DNA of 64,000 bases from Periconia sp. R9002 (taxonomy: Eukaryota > Ascomycota > Dothideomycetes > Pleosporales > Periconiaceae): NCBI GenBank assembly GCA_023627715.1, contig JAMAHW010000009.1, forward strand, positions 1 through 64,000. Reading direction: 5' to 3'. Of this stretch, positions 14,779 to 26,799 are shown in pieces. Position numbers and translations under genes: made by a program. Under the pieces are notes generated by a model that saw nothing but the letters and a program-made list of their open reading frames with translations, was not told the DNA's origin and made no database searches. The stretch's first letter is position 1, and each line of letters begins with the position of its first letter.

Positions 14779-15325
14779 TTCGAACTTCCGAGGGCGGGGG
14801 CTGAGAGCAGGGACAAAGTTCAAGAGAGATGTTCAAGGTGTTGACGGGTAACACAAGAGGCGCTCTACTTATATAATGTCTGTCCTTCACGTGACGCGAG
14901 TTCCTCTTTCACTTTGCGGGTCAACTCCGGGTCAAGATGGACCCGTCAACTATGGCGCCTCCGAGGTGAAAGAAACACAAAAGCAGATTCCTTTGGAATC
15001 TTTCACAGGTAGATTAAAAAGGAAGTTTATGACACAAAACCTACTGAATCAAAATATTTTCCGCACTTTTGGAAAAAATGATCAATATACATTATCGAAG
15101 ATGTATTGGTCATTGATGTGTGTAAGGATTAAAACGATTAAGACTTGACTGTGCATTTCATGTGGACCATGGATGTTATATTTGTAGGATGCAGTTGGTT
15201 TGGATTCATTTACATAGGTTGTGAAGGGGAATTATATTAAACCTGATACGGCCCTTTGACGGTACATCGCAGGTACCATAATCCCGGGCGTGTGGGTGTT
15301 ACCCGGATTCGTCCCCACACTTGTC
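14779..15325. other. Intergenic between BTB copies B and C
   Basis: No gene. It contains CACGTG at 14888-14893 in the promoter of copy B and, near 15063-15110, the duplicated flank segment that matches 13381-13430. Confidence 0.55.
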
Positions 15326-16322
15326 CTAGAAAGATGGATACTGCAGCTTCGTCAAATGCAAGCCCAGGTACGGAAACTCCTTTAACTTGTCTTGTATAAT
15401 TGGAATCAAGCCAACTTCGGAAACAATCTCCTTGACCCGCTCTGCCACAACGACCCTCAACCCATCATCTTCATCTCCTGTTGTAGTATAAACTATGTCG
15501 ATCACATGTCCCAAGCCTCGGAAGAAAAGAAGATCAGGAAGACACTGCTTGAACTTCTGGATAGCCATCGGCGCCAGCCCGCGTATAAAATATTTTTTTG
15601 GCAATAGTATAGACTTGTGCGTGAAGAATCAGGTTGTTGACGAAATCTCCAGATCGCCAGCGTGGTTCCCCGCGACACTTGGGACGGAGTCGCCTAGTAA
15701 GTTGAACGATTTCGAAAGTGTCATCGTCTACTACCGGGAAGTCAATGTTCTGAACTAGTTAGCTCATCATCATCAGAGGCGTAGAGATAGCATACTATAT
15801 TGTCGAGTCCTAAAAGAACCGGAAGAGAGCGCAATCTGCTTTCGCTGCACTCAGACAGATATTTGAATATCTCAAATCGGCGCTAAACTTGAAGAATGGA
15901 ACATGTAGAAGCGTCAGTTGCGAACGTAAGTCGCAGACGCGGCATTTCAGAGTCACTTTCAACTTCGTAATCAAGGTTATAGAAGTACTGGATCATGAGC
16001 TTAACGGCGGTAGGCTCATCTTCGGGAAGGTTGATTTTATTCTCGGCAGCTTCCTTAGTATTGTCAGTAATCATTGTCGTTTCCGGCATTAGATAGTTGT
16101 TTACCTTTCCAAAACAAACGGCCGCCTTGAAGAAATCGCTCCTAGTGCAAAGGTAGGCCTTGTGCACCGCGTATTTGTCTTCGCCGCACACGATCTCCAG
16201 GTCTGAGTACTCTCCAGATTCAAGAAGACTGTGAATGTCAGCTTCAGTCCTTTCTGAGGAAGTATGACGTACCTCTTCATGCCCTCTCGCAAGGCCAGGG
16301 TTGGGTCACAGTCCTTTTCCAT
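15326..16322 (-). pseudogene. BTB/POZ family copy C, broken by a stop and a frameshift
   Basis: Clear relative of copy B. It starts MEKDCDPTLALREGMKR at 16322, followed by intron 1 and SGEYSDLEIVCGEDKYAVHKAYLC, then FFKAAVCFGK, intron 2 and ENKINLPEDEPTAVKLMIQYFYNLDYE. After ATDASTCSILQV there is an in-frame TAG (plus strand cta at 15883-15885), and the same frame continues sensibly as RRFEIFKYLSE. No intron of plausible length can remove the stop. Later, HAQVYTIAKK and YFIRGLAPMAIQKF lie in different frames, separated by a run of seven A on the coding strand (15593-15599) that is one base longer than the family alignment needs. Two independent lesions argue for a pseudogene; the homopolymer one alone could be a sequencing error. 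Confidence 0.8.
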
Positions 16323-16743
16323 GATTGCAATGTGTTGCCATCTAGGTAAGAGATTGAAGATGGGCGGCAGGTGGGTGCGCCTTTCCCCATCGGACAAACA
16401 AAATTCCGCCGTTGGTCACGGTCACGTGTTGGGGCATTCACCTTCAAGGTTTCTCCGGGCGAACTTCGTGTCACGACTGCAACCTGCTGATCTTGTGGGA
16501 AAAATTAATTGATCATTATCGCGCCTCGGATGCCCACTATTATTTAATTGAATATTTTATCTCGGCTATCATACAGGGAATTTTACCTACGCATCGAAAG
16601 CTCGTCACCTATGTAGATCATAACGATTAAATCATCAAATGACTTATTACTTGTGCTTCCAAGGCCGCAATATTTTGAACAAAACCGAAACATGGGTATC
16701 TAAAACAGAACAAAAATACAGAAAAACAGAAAAACAGCAATCA
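16323..16743. other. Intergenic, promoter of BTB copy C
   Basis: About 420 bp. It holds CACGTG at 16423-16428, about 100 bp upstream of copy C, and the 3' flank of the kinase gene. Otherwise nothing is seen. Confidence 0.5.
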
Positions 16744-19700
16744 TCACCGCATAGGCGGACTCATCGGATCAATCGACGAAGCTAAACTTCCGATCCTGCG
16801 TATCGACTCGCTTGAAGTATGAATCCGATTCAACGGAGCCGCAGGCATAGCAGCAGCCCGATACGCCTCCACGATATTGACAAATTCCAAGCGATCTAAA
16901 CACCCCATAATCAGCAAGCGATCTCAAACACAGGCGTGTACGAATGGGAAGGTGTGAACACGGAACTTACATCTCGACTCCTCAAACGTCACCACCAAAT
17001 CAGAAAGCTCTACCGCATCTGAATGCGATCCACTCCTCGAACGCTTGTGTTCTGATGGTGCGTCGGATTCAAATGCAGTCATTTTACCCGCATGAAGTAA
17101 TCTTCCCTGCATCTTGTTGGATACCGTGATGGTGGCATCCAGACCCGAGGAATATACTACTGTAGTAGAAGCCCCGATCTTACCGGTGATCCACGGCATC
17201 TTGGTGTCCTCGTGCAATCGGAACGTGACGGCAGCGCCGCGCCTCTTGATTCTTGCGACGTGGTCGTCGACTTCTTTTTCCCACAGCATGACGTCTGCAC
17301 GGCCGAAGCGTTTGGAGCCCCAGCGCTTGTTCTTGGATTTGAACTTTGTGACGATGGCGAAGTAGGTTAGTGTCCAGCCCGTAAGGCTGTTGAGCATCTC
17401 AACGGCGGCGGGCGGAGGCGTTGGAAATAGATGATGTTGGAGTACGGGAAAGCGCACCTTCATACTCGTCATGATTTTGCGTGCTTTACTGAAACGCGCT
17501 ACTTTTGTGCAGTCGGCGGCGGGTTCGCCAATGGTGTCGCTGAGGTAGGTCGGCGTGTTGATGTTTTTGATCTCGATATTCATTTCGTACACAACGTTCG
17601 GGTCCTTTGCGTACGTGTTTTCGATGCATAGGTCGATCTCGGGCCAGAAGATGTAGAATTTTGTCGTAATCCCGGTAGTGGAGATGTGTTTGAGAGTTGC
17701 AGCGCGGTAATTGCGTACAGCAGGATTCCCAACGTCGAAGATGTCGATTTCATAGGTGTTAGAGATGGGGATGTGTTTTGTGAGTGTGACGAACTCGTCA
17801 TCGTATGGGAGGGTAATTGTGGAAATAAACTGCTTTGCATCGTCTGGATCGTTAAACGGAATCGCTATCGCGTTGTTGGGCTCTTTGGGCTCGTAGATCC
17901 AGTCCCAATCTTGCTGGTAATTCCCAGAACGCCTCTCCACCATGTGATTACAGTCCGACCATTCCAGTTCCACTATGTTGTCCGTCATTAAGAAGCGAAG
18001 GTCAGCCAGTGGAACCCAAAAGGAGTTGCAATGCCGCACTCCAGGGTCTCCAGATACGTAGCTAATGACCAGGCGTCGAGTGACCCACCACAACATGGGA
18101 TATGGTGGAGCTTGCCCCTCTGGATCCCGTGGAGCAGTTTCGTACACCTGTACCCTGTTGACTCCAATCTCACATCTTGAACAGAGCTTCATCGTTCTGT
18201 TGTTGCGATCGAACATATCTGACCCGTTCGGGGAATATGACGAGTTGAAAATATGTTTTTCGTTTTCGCCAGGACCGCAAGCGCAGGTCAATTTGTATTC
18301 TGCTGCAGGTGGCACAGGAAGTCTCTGGGATCGTATCTTTATTATCGGGTCTCTGTGCGACACAGGTCTTCTTGGACTGCCGGTAGTGAGTGTCTGATCG
18401 CTATTTAAAACATGACCGAAGGGCGTGCGTGGTGAAATAGAGCGGCCTCGAGGGCTTGTTATTGGACTTGCAGAGTTTTGGTTAGGCGTTCCTTCGATTA
18501 ACTCATTGTTCTTTTGCTCAGAGGTGGTATCGTCACTGATGCCAAGGGCGTTAAAAAGAGGGTCATGAAGCTTTGGAATATGCACTGGGGTTTCAACCCG
18601 TGCAACGCTATCGGAACGCATGCAGCAGGGGCCAATGAACAGCCCTGGGAGCGGAAGAGAAGGGCATTGATGAATCATGCCAACGATCTCGGAGGCTTTT
18701 GGCCGATCGACAGATTCGACACGAATCATGCATTTGATCCAGTTTAAAGCAAAGTTGTCTGCAGAATCTGGATTCTCGTCTTGCAGTTTCTCCAGCCATG
18801 CACTCATGGTCTCCGAAGCACTCCACAGACCGTGACTACTACGACCACCACTGTTTTGTAGGAAAAAGTCATTCAACTCTTCGATTGTGTATCCTTTGAT
18901 TATACTAATCATTTCCATGAAAACTAGTAAGGAGTTAGCGAACATAGTCATGTAAAAAGGGTCGACAGGTATGTGATTGAATATAAGCACGTACCACAAC
19001 CAAGTGACCAAATATCGGAACTTGTGTTTCTTGGGTCCTGATTGAAAACTTCAGGAGCACAGTAGCGTCGTGTAAACTTCATCACGTCCCCTTCCGTAGT
19101 AGAATTCTCGCTTTTGGACCAATCACGGGCAATGCCAAAGTCGCAAAGATATACCTGGCCTTCGCTCAATAGAATGTTGCCGGGTTTGATGTCTTTGTGT
19201 CGGACCTCATTTTCGTGAAGATATGCGAGCGCAGTAGCAAGGCATCCGAATGCACGACGCAGCGTAGCTATATCTGACTCTGTATATTGTCGACCGTCAG
19301 CAGATGTAAAATCAAGCGAAAGCCGGAGACAATCACGTTTGGTAGCAAAACGTACCTGGTAACGGTTGCTCGCGGGATTGCCGCTCAAACATCCGCTTGA
19401 GGACATCCTTGGCAACTGGAGTTAAGATGATGGAAAAGGATGCATAGTCTGTCAAGCTTGCGACGAAATTTACGGTATGCCTGTGACGTATGCGTTTCAA
19501 CACTGTAATTTCTTGTTCGAATTCGATAAGCTGGTTGCGCTGTTTCTTTACTGCATGACCTTGTTAAACTGATGTCGCCGAGCATCCCAAATGTCTGAAG
19601 ATCTGATACTGGAGCCTAATTCCGTGGACGTACCATTATCGTCGCGTATTATGCGTTTACAAGCAAAATGCTTGCCTGACGACCTGTGTCGTACATGTGT

Positions 19701-20326
19701 AACCTCGGCCGATCCTCCTCTGCCTATATCACTAATCTTTTCGAAATGCGAATTTCCGTATTCTGTGTGTCGATGGGAATGTGGAATGGATAGAAGTTTC
19801 TCTTCGCTCATAAGCTTTCACGATGTGTAAGCGGACCGGAATAATGATAAGAGCATCCCGATGAACGCACCTGTGGATTGCTTAAGATATGTAGCTGAGC
19901 TTTCCGCCAGTCCTTTGTGGTGACATCTGTCAAGTTTGGAAGTAGTTGGTCTAGAATGGAAGACCTCATAGGCAGCCAAAAGTCGCCAATATCTATCATT
20001 TGAAAGATGCTGGAGTCAGACTGGTGGCCTAGCATGCGCAGCAAGGTGTACAAGCGTGGATTTTCGCTCCATGTTCTGAACAGTTTATCCGGATGTTGGC
20101 TGAGAAGTTCTGTCACCTCCAGAAAGACAGCGTCGTCGATCCACTGTGGTAACGGTTCGCGGGGAATGATATGGGCGAGCGAGTCCTCGATCTCCTCGCG
20201 CGCGGCTTGGGATTCCATGGCTACCCCACTTCCGCGGGGGCGTTCATAAACAACATGAGGTGAAGGTGGAGTGTTAGTGTTGAAGTTGAAGTTGCCAACG
20301 CGTATTGGTACCTCAGCTGCAATCAT
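16744..20326 (-). CDS. Ser/Thr protein kinase with N- and C-terminal extensions
   Basis: Seven exons coding for roughly 1,070 aa. About 150 N-terminal residues of unknown type precede a kinase domain: glycine loop IGRGGSAEV, lysine in ACKRI, alpha-C glutamate in FEQEITVLKRIRH, catalytic loop HKDIKPGNILL (Lys where the common motif has Arg, HxD kept), DFG, APEVF and SDIWSLGC. All catalytic residues are present, so it should be active. After the domain comes a Ser/Pro-rich linker (SPITSPRGRSISPRTP) and a ~400-residue region ending in a basic/Ser patch (SEHKRSRSGSHSD), none of which I recognise. The final exon, after a GTAAGT intron at about 16970, ends IDPMSPPMR. The start is uncertain: ATG at 20326 opens the frame, but an internal ATG at 20218 (MESQAAREE) is also plausible. 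It is divergent from the sugar transporter, sharing a 727-bp promoter region. Confidence 0.85.
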
Positions 20327-21053
20327 CAATCAAAATGAGGCTCTGTTCTATGTAATCATTGAGACCGCGCCGGTCATCCGTTTTCCTGATGATGACGGTC
20401 AAGGGTATGCGGTCATAGACTCATAGTCATATGCATTCCCGCCTCATTGGCATCGTTCCCCGCCAGCCCGCTTACCCCAGCCAGCCCCAGCCCCATCCCC
20501 CATTCCCGGCGCCGGCCTCCACCAGCGGCTAATATAACAAAACCGCCCAAGTCTTTCTTAACACTGGATCAGATGACTCGATTCCTATTAATTTCAGTAG
20601 TAGGTGGTAAGGTTTGGTGTCCACCTCTGCAGTGAACAGCATCTCGTGGTGGCTAAGCAGGATCAACAGGTCTCCGCGGGATCCTGCCGCCTCACTAACT
20701 ACGCATGAACCCCGAGCAGGCTCGCGATCTCGCCAAAACGGAAATTGTGTTATACTGTTGACACATACAGCACGAGAGCCTATTATTGCATAGGCTCGAG
20801 GGAAGGACGACCTCGTAAAGCGTTTTAGCATTCTCACGAACGCTATCTGATAGGACGCGAGCGACGCCCCCAATACTACTTCGCTTAAGGCGTGCAACTG
20901 CGCCTCGCTGCCTTGCGGTGGTTGAGGACAACAGGGCGCAAGGTGATCGATCACCTACCTTGCCTAATCATCAATCAGCTCAAGCATTTGGCTACGGTTC
21001 CTTAACCATTATATGGATGAGTATATGCAAACTACCCACCAATCTTCTTCGCG
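20327..21053. other. Divergent promoter between kinase and transporter
   Basis: 727 bp with no supported gene. A 141-aa minus-strand open frame at 20529-20954 has no recognisable motif and is probably chance. Confidence 0.5.
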
Positions 21054-23419
21054 ATGTCGCAACTCAGAACGATGGGCTACCCACAACGCGAGACCAGTAT
21101 TGCGGGGAAGAGCTACGGAACGCGAGAAGCGGATCGACCCGATCGGCGGCTGGCTCAGCCTTTCTCGGGTTGGTCGCACGAGGGCATGACGAATAGCATC
21201 AACAATTTTATCGAAGAAAGCGGTCTCGAGGATTATGATAAATACATTCGGAGAGGTGCATTTCTTGCGCAGTCCAAGGCTGCGTTTGCAATCGGACGAG
21301 AACGACCCGACGGTTTGACATTGAAGGAAAGTGAACGGGAGTATCTGGATCTCGAAAATAGCAGTCGGCGTATCGACAAGTTTAGACAACCGTGGAGACT
21401 CTATGCTTTGGTAGGGATTTGCTCTATCGGAGCTGCCGTGCAAGGATGGTATGTTACTTTTAAGTTTCTGGTTCGAGCTTATTTTAACTTCAAGCAGGGA
21501 CGAAACCGCCGTTAATGGAGGTGAGCTATAGTTACCTACTGTCAGTTGGATATTTTCCAACACCAAATGTAACAACGATACAGCCCAGATTTTCTACACT
21601 CGCGCACTCAAATTGGAACACAGTGATGGGCTGTTGGGGCTAGTCAATAGTGCACCGTATGTTATACCCCAGGTGCAGCATGGTCCGTCACCGTCACACT
21701 GATGGTGTACTCGAGTTTATTTCTGTAACAGTAACTAACCTCATCCTCGGAATAGGTATATGTGTTGCGCGTTCACTTGCTGGCTCAACTATCCTCTCAA
21801 TCGACTCTTGGACCGACGTGGAGTAATATTCTTGACGTGCTTGATAAGTTCAATAACTTGTCTCGGACAAGCATTCCCTCAGACCTGGCAACAGCTCTTT
21901 GTAGCGCGGTTTCTCTTGGGATTTGGCATCGGCCCTAAAAGGTCCGTTGAATTTACTCACAATGCTTCGAGTGCGAAACTGATGGAGCTAGTGCCACTAT
22001 ACCCATCTATGCCTCTGAATGCGCGCCTGCAAACATTCGTGGTGCGTTAGTCATGATGTGGCAAAGTACGTATCTAACTCTCTTCTAACCTTCAGCACTA
22101 GAGCTCAATTGACCTTACCTAGTGTGGACGGCCTTCGGTATCATGTGCGGTTACATAGCAGGCGTGGTTTTCGCCGGCGTTCAATATGGTTCGAACCGGG
22201 ATATCTGCGATGTACAATTCGACAACCTCCTGTCGTACCGCTGCAGCATAAATTGGCGTTTGATGCTTGCGAGTCCCATGGTCCTCCCTCTCATCGTCGT
22301 CGCCTACGTCTACACTCTTCCAGAGTCTCCGCGCTGGCTGCTCATGAGAGCTCGGAAGGGCAACAAGAAAAAGTACGAAGAGGCGTTTGAAGCCCTTTGC
22401 AAACTCCGACACACCAAGCTCCAAGCCGGTCGCGACTTATTCCTCATCAACCATCTGCTGGAAGGCGAAGACGAAATAATGAAACAGCAACGTCCATTTC
22501 TGGAGCTTTTCACTCTGGGAAGGAATAGGAGAGCGCTTGTAGCATCCATCATTACGATGTTTTTGCAGCAATTTTGCGGGGTGAGTCTAGGAAAATCCTA
22601 GTTTGACCACAACTGACGGTGATATAGGTGAATGTCACGGCTTATTACTCCTCCACCATCTTAAAAGAGCACGCAAAATACTCCGATAACAACGCACTCC
22701 TCATATCCATGGGATTCGGCATCATCAACTTTCTCTTTGCGCTCCCCGCAGTCTGGACAATCGACTCCTTCGGTCGGCGCAACTTACTTCTATTCACGTT
22801 CCCCTTCATGGCTCTCTTCCAGATCATCATGGTCATCGCGTTCAAACTTCCAGACCAATCGCCGGCGCAACATATCCTTGTCATTCTCGGCATGTATCTC
22901 TTTGGTGTCGCGTACTCCCCCGGCGAAGGACCCGTCCCGTTCGTCTACAGTGCAGAGAGCATGCCACTCTACAATCGCGACTGGGGAATGGGCATCGTTA
23001 CCTCGATAAATTGGTTTTGGAACTGGTTTATTAGCATTACGTGGCCGAAGTTTAGTACAGCGTTTACAATTTCCGGTGCTTTTGGATGGTACGTTGACGT
23101 TTTTCCGCTCCACCCTGAGACGCTACTAACGTTCCATCGCAGGTACGCAGCATGGTGTGTAATCGGCTGGTTCCTCATTCTTTTCTTTGTACCTGAGACC
23201 AAAGACTTGACGCTTGAGCAGCTGGATCAAGTCTTTGAAGGTTCGACGAAAGCACACATGGCGCACGGTAGAAGGCAGTTGCAGTGGTTCATTGGAAGGT
23301 ATGTGCTGAGACGCAGAGGTGCGACTAAACCTGTTTTTCTCGAAAAGGACGAACCGGATCTGGTTTTCGATACGAGAGGTGAGGTAGATGCGCAACGCTA
23401 CGAGGAAGCAAAGGGGTGA
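21054..23419 (+). CDS. MFS sugar transporter
   Basis: Major facilitator of the sugar porter type, eight exons with seven short introns that I could join in frame (including a 23-nt second exon around 21498-21520). The cytosolic N-terminus is about 110 aa, then transmembrane segments start at LYALVGICSIGAAVQGW. Family signatures seen: LLDRRGVIF and FGRRNLLL (the repeated RXGRR-like loops), PESPRWLL after TM6, ITMFLQQFCGVNVTAYYS, and PETKDLTLEQLDQVF after TM12. It imports hexoses, pentoses or polyols by proton symport at the plasma membrane; the substrate cannot be told. The C-terminal tail ends RYEEAKG. It shares a divergent promoter with the protein kinase and is not part of an evident metabolic cluster. 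Confidence 0.9.
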
Positions 23420-23907
23420 AAGAGGGCAGCTACGATTATTTACAATGTTTTTAATGAGGAGTAAAAACCATAGGTTTCCATTGTATTTACCCAGTAATGT
23501 CACTCTTTTGAGTGAATATACATAATTACTGAGGAGGTGAACTCACCATTTGAGATGATCTTCATCCCGAATCTATTTTACAATACACGACCCGGATCTG
23601 AGATTGACGTGGAGGATAACAGCGTGCCGAACGTGGCAGACCAGCCTCACATCTCGTTCAGACCAGACACCCCCAAGCAAGCATTTTTCCACCACCAGAG
23701 CATTATAATTCCCCATGAAGATGATCAATTCCAGTCATTCTTTTTGCCACGCATGTAGTTTTTCGTTGAATACTGTTGAACGTGTCGATAAGACATTTAC
23801 GATCGGGAAGAACGATGGTAGAGGCCCTTGCAAACCATAGAATCTAAAATACGCATCAGAGTAAGATCCAAGATGTTCCTGGTTTTTACTTACATTCATG
23901 CTTCTGC
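23420..23907. other. Intergenic, convergent 3' flanks
   Basis: About 490 bp between the converging transporter and BTB copy D; no gene is supported. Confidence 0.5.
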
Positions 23908-24752
23908 TCAATTCCATTTGTACCAACCCAACTCTCTGGAACGGAGCCTCAAAATTCCCATAGGTAGATGGCCATGCTCTTCAAACAAGGCTTTCATGTC
24001 TGCGTTATTGAGCAAATCCATATGCTCTGTGACTGTAGAAATAATAGCGTCATTAAGATCTTTACCAATCGTTGCCGCTTTCTGAGCTGCCAAAATGAAC
24101 TTGTCTGAGTCCCAGAACTTGCGACAAGTAATGGTGAATTTTTCGCTTGATAATGTCATCAAGCCGGTGATTTGATACATCTCAGCTAGGTGATAAACCT
24201 TCATATGGAGAAAGAGGTCGTTCGAAGTACTGTGAGGAATGTCACCAAAAGGCATACATTGCAGACAGAAGAAGTTACGACAGGAGTGATGGCAGGCTTT
24301 GTGTGAGCATGTGTGGTGCTCACACACTTTTAGTGTACATTCAGGCACCCAGCTGTCGGAGGGAACACATGTGTGCCCTTCAGGTGGGAAGCGGGTGATG
24401 TGTGGGTCGTAGTCAGTAGTATAGAGATACTCCAGCAAGGCCTGGACAGCAGAAGGATCATCCTGGGAAAGATCAATGCTCTTCTTTTCCTCACCCTACA
24501 ACGATGTTAGTCGAGTAAGACGGCTTTTTAGACTTGTACTAACACTTGCAGCCGCGAATCTCACTGCTCCGGCAAAAAATGGTACTTGAGGGCACACGAT
24601 GGCCTTGTGGAGAAGATAACTCTTGTCCCCGCACTTGATTGTGAGGTCAGAGTAGTCCCCGGAAACGAATAGGCTGCCAATATCAGTTTCTCTTCCAGTC
24701 GCGGGTAGATAGTATCTTACGACTTGATCAAATCCGATGCCTCCGAAGCCAT
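23908..24752 (-). CDS. BTB/POZ protein with Cys/His insert, copy D
   Basis: Starts MASEASDLIKS at 24752, intron 1, then SGDYSDLTIKCGDKSYLLHKAIVC and FFAGAVRFAAAS. Intron 2 (GTTAGT donor) sits at the family's conserved place, followed by GEEKKSIDLSQDDPSAVQALLEYLYTTDYDPH. The distinctive part is a Cys/His-rich insert: HTC, then VCEHHTC, HKAC, HHSC and FFCLQC within about 50 residues. The C-terminal half is helical (LHMKVYHLAEMYQITGLMTL). The insert spacing, with C-x2-H-type and C-x2-C pairs, suggests one or two bound zinc ions; this is inference. It is closest to copy E. Role unknown beyond a likely protein-protein adaptor. Confidence 0.85.
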
Positions 24753-25312
24753 TTTGACGTGTGCAGGAATGTGCGGGTCCTTGAAAACCTGTATATGTGT
24801 GATTATGCGATTGAAGCTGCAAAGGGTTGACGATTTTGCGTGGTGTCGGATAGCTTGAGCACGTTAGTGTGTCCCGTGACCTCGCGCTTGCCCATTTTGC
24901 TAGCAAACAAACAAACAAACAAACAACCCTGCAAATGATTGGACAGAGACTTTCGAGATTTTGACTGTATGTATACTCGGATCTTGGCACGTTCACTCAA
25001 AATATGTATAAAATGGGATTCAAAACTCTCAATAGAGCACTGAAGGGGAGAAGAGAGTTTAAATATTACATTTCATCACCGTCACTGCAACCATTTATTA
25101 AGTCATTTTTGGGTAGTATTGAAATAAAGTCACTAAGAATTCATTACTAGGTACACATTTGCAGTTCTCTCAATTTTTGGAAAAGCAGCAGCTATTGATT
25201 CTGACTTATACTAGCTATTGGAGCTTTTTTCGAAACTCACACTTGCCTGACTAGAGCAGGGTCAATAACTCATCTTGTGAATCAGTTCCTGATTTCACCG
25301 TAGATCTGTTCG
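24753..25312. other. Intergenic with (AAAC)n microsatellite
   Basis: No gene. A CAAA/AAAC tetranucleotide repeat occupies about 24904-24926 upstream of copy D; the rest is the 3' flank of copy E. Confidence 0.55.
24904..24926. repeat. (CAAA)n microsatellite
   Basis: About five and a half direct copies of a 4-bp unit, seen by eye, in the promoter of BTB copy D. Confidence 0.9.
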
Positions 25313-26080
25313 CTACCTATGAACTTCCATCATGTACCCCAGAAACATCAAATCATTTGTCTGAAGAAGCTCCAGAACATAGAAGCCAAAATCTGGATTC
25401 TCTTCCACCAACGACACGATTTCTGGGTCTTTGAGCATGGGCGTGTGAAACGCCATCACGCGACAGATTACACGACCTAGCTCTGTGTCCACCTCAGCTG
25501 CTAAGCACACAGCAGAAACATACTCCTCTGCTTTCCGGATAGCACGGCAGGCTATCTTGAGCTTATCCATGGCCAACTGTTTTAAGCTGTCGACTTGATA
25601 CATATCTGCTAGCTGGTAGACTTTAATATGAAGCTCAACATCCGCGGGTTTCGCATCATTAATAAAGCCGGCAGGGGAACAGAGATCACACACCCGATCC
25701 ACACATGTGAACTTGCAGGTATGAATGGAGCACCAATGATGTGGGCAAACTTGGTGTTTGGTGCTCATTTCCGAGTCGCATGTATGTTTCTTGACCTCGA
25801 TCCGCACTAGACATGGTGAATAATCGGCCTTGTACAGGTAATCTATCAACGATGCAACCGCAGACGGATCATCGTTGGAAAGATCGACATTGGTCGAATT
25901 CTCCTCCTGTTGAGCTTTGAACCTCAGAGCGGCCGCGAAAAACGGAACCTGCGAGCATGCAATGGCTTTGTGGAGTTTGTAGATGGTTTCTCCACATGTG
26001 ACCGTCATGTCTGAAAATTCGCCGGAATTGAGCAGACCTTCAACCTTAGCCAGTAGTGATTCCTTTCCTGAAAGACCCAT
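25313..26080 (-). CDS. Intronless BTB/POZ protein with Cys/His insert, copy E
   Basis: 255 aa in one exon. The ATG at 26080 gives MGLSGKESLLAKVEGLLNSG, which aligns with the start of other copies; the frame is open further upstream but that part is repetitive. BTB core: SGEFSDMTVTCGETIYKLHKAIAC, FFAAALRF, DLSNDDPSAVASLIDYLYKADYSP. Cys/His insert: KKHTC, QVCPHHWC, HTC, FTC and VCDLC. C-terminal helices: LHIKVYQLADMYQVDSLKQLAMDKL. Both introns conserved in the relatives are absent while the coding sequence runs straight through their positions, suggesting intron loss, possibly through a cDNA intermediate. It is intact and closest to copy D. Confidence 0.85.
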   Translation of the reverse strand: MGLSGKESLLAKVEGLLNSGEFSDMTVTCGETIYKLHKAIACSQVPFFAAALRFKAQQEENSTNVDLSNDDPSAVASLIDYLYKADYSPCLVRIEVKKHTCDSEMSTKHQVCPHHWCSIHTCKFTCVDRVCDLCSPAGFINDAKPADVELHIKVYQLADMYQVDSLKQLAMDKLKIACRAIRKAEEYVSAVCLAAEVDTELGRVICRVMAFHTPMLKDPEIVSLVEENPDFGFYVLELLQTNDLMFLGYMMEVHR

Positions 26081-26799
26081 CTTTACAACTCGCGAATGTT
26101 TTGAAGTATAGAGGGAAGTGTTTGTAGCTTTGATGTATGGAGTGAGGTGGTCGGTTGATTTAATGTATGGAGTGAGGTGGTCGGTTGATTTAATGTATGG
26201 AGGGAAGTGCTTGGGTTGATTGGAGTATGAGTGAGGTCGTTGAAAGGAATCAGGCAAAAGAGTGGAAGCTTTATAGTGTCCCAGCATCATTAGCCCAGTG
26301 CACGTCCAATGAAGGAAAGAAGGCTCTCCTGATTTGTTCAACCACTATGCCCGCAATCATAGCTCTTGGCGAGTCTGCTTCTTCCATTGATTTCATGAGG
26401 AGAGCAAACTGATCGGCAGCTTCAATGTACATATACACAGCTGATGTGCAAAATTTGTGCTTCTGCTACTCAATCACCCATGATAGTTGCGCCTAACTGA
26501 TGGTTTCATATTTCTCTGTAGAGAGGCGACAGCAACATCGTGACAAAGATTTCGACTATATATAAGGGTTCGTGGGAGAAGCTGAGTCGATCAATATTAT
26601 AAATAGTGTGCCTTCGCTTAACAGTATATTTCTGAGCACTTGTGCTCCACTGTCTTGTTAACGTTGGAAACCTGTGACTTTATATACAAACCCCAACCAG
26701 GTTTAGTGTACTATCTCCGCCTAACCAGATTAGCTATCGCTCGTATCTAATCTTATTTACAATAACAGTTATACTATCGCTCACTCCTCTATATTGCAT
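26081..26799. other. Intergenic upstream of copy E, with 30-bp tandem repeat
   Basis: A 30-bp unit is repeated from 26133 (see the separate repeat entry). The rest is A/T-rich and has no supported gene. Confidence 0.55.
26133..26212. repeat. 30-bp tandem repeat, about 2.6 copies
   Basis: Units begin at 26133, 26163 and 26193, each starting atgtatggag; the first two are identical over 30 bp and the third diverges after about 10 bp. The array lies just upstream of the ATG of BTB copy E and would be in its 5' UTR or promoter. Confidence 0.9.

Noticed and set aside
20529..20954. 141-aa minus-strand frame in the kinase/transporter promoter
   Set aside because: No motif, no good start context, and no family resemblance; most likely chance.
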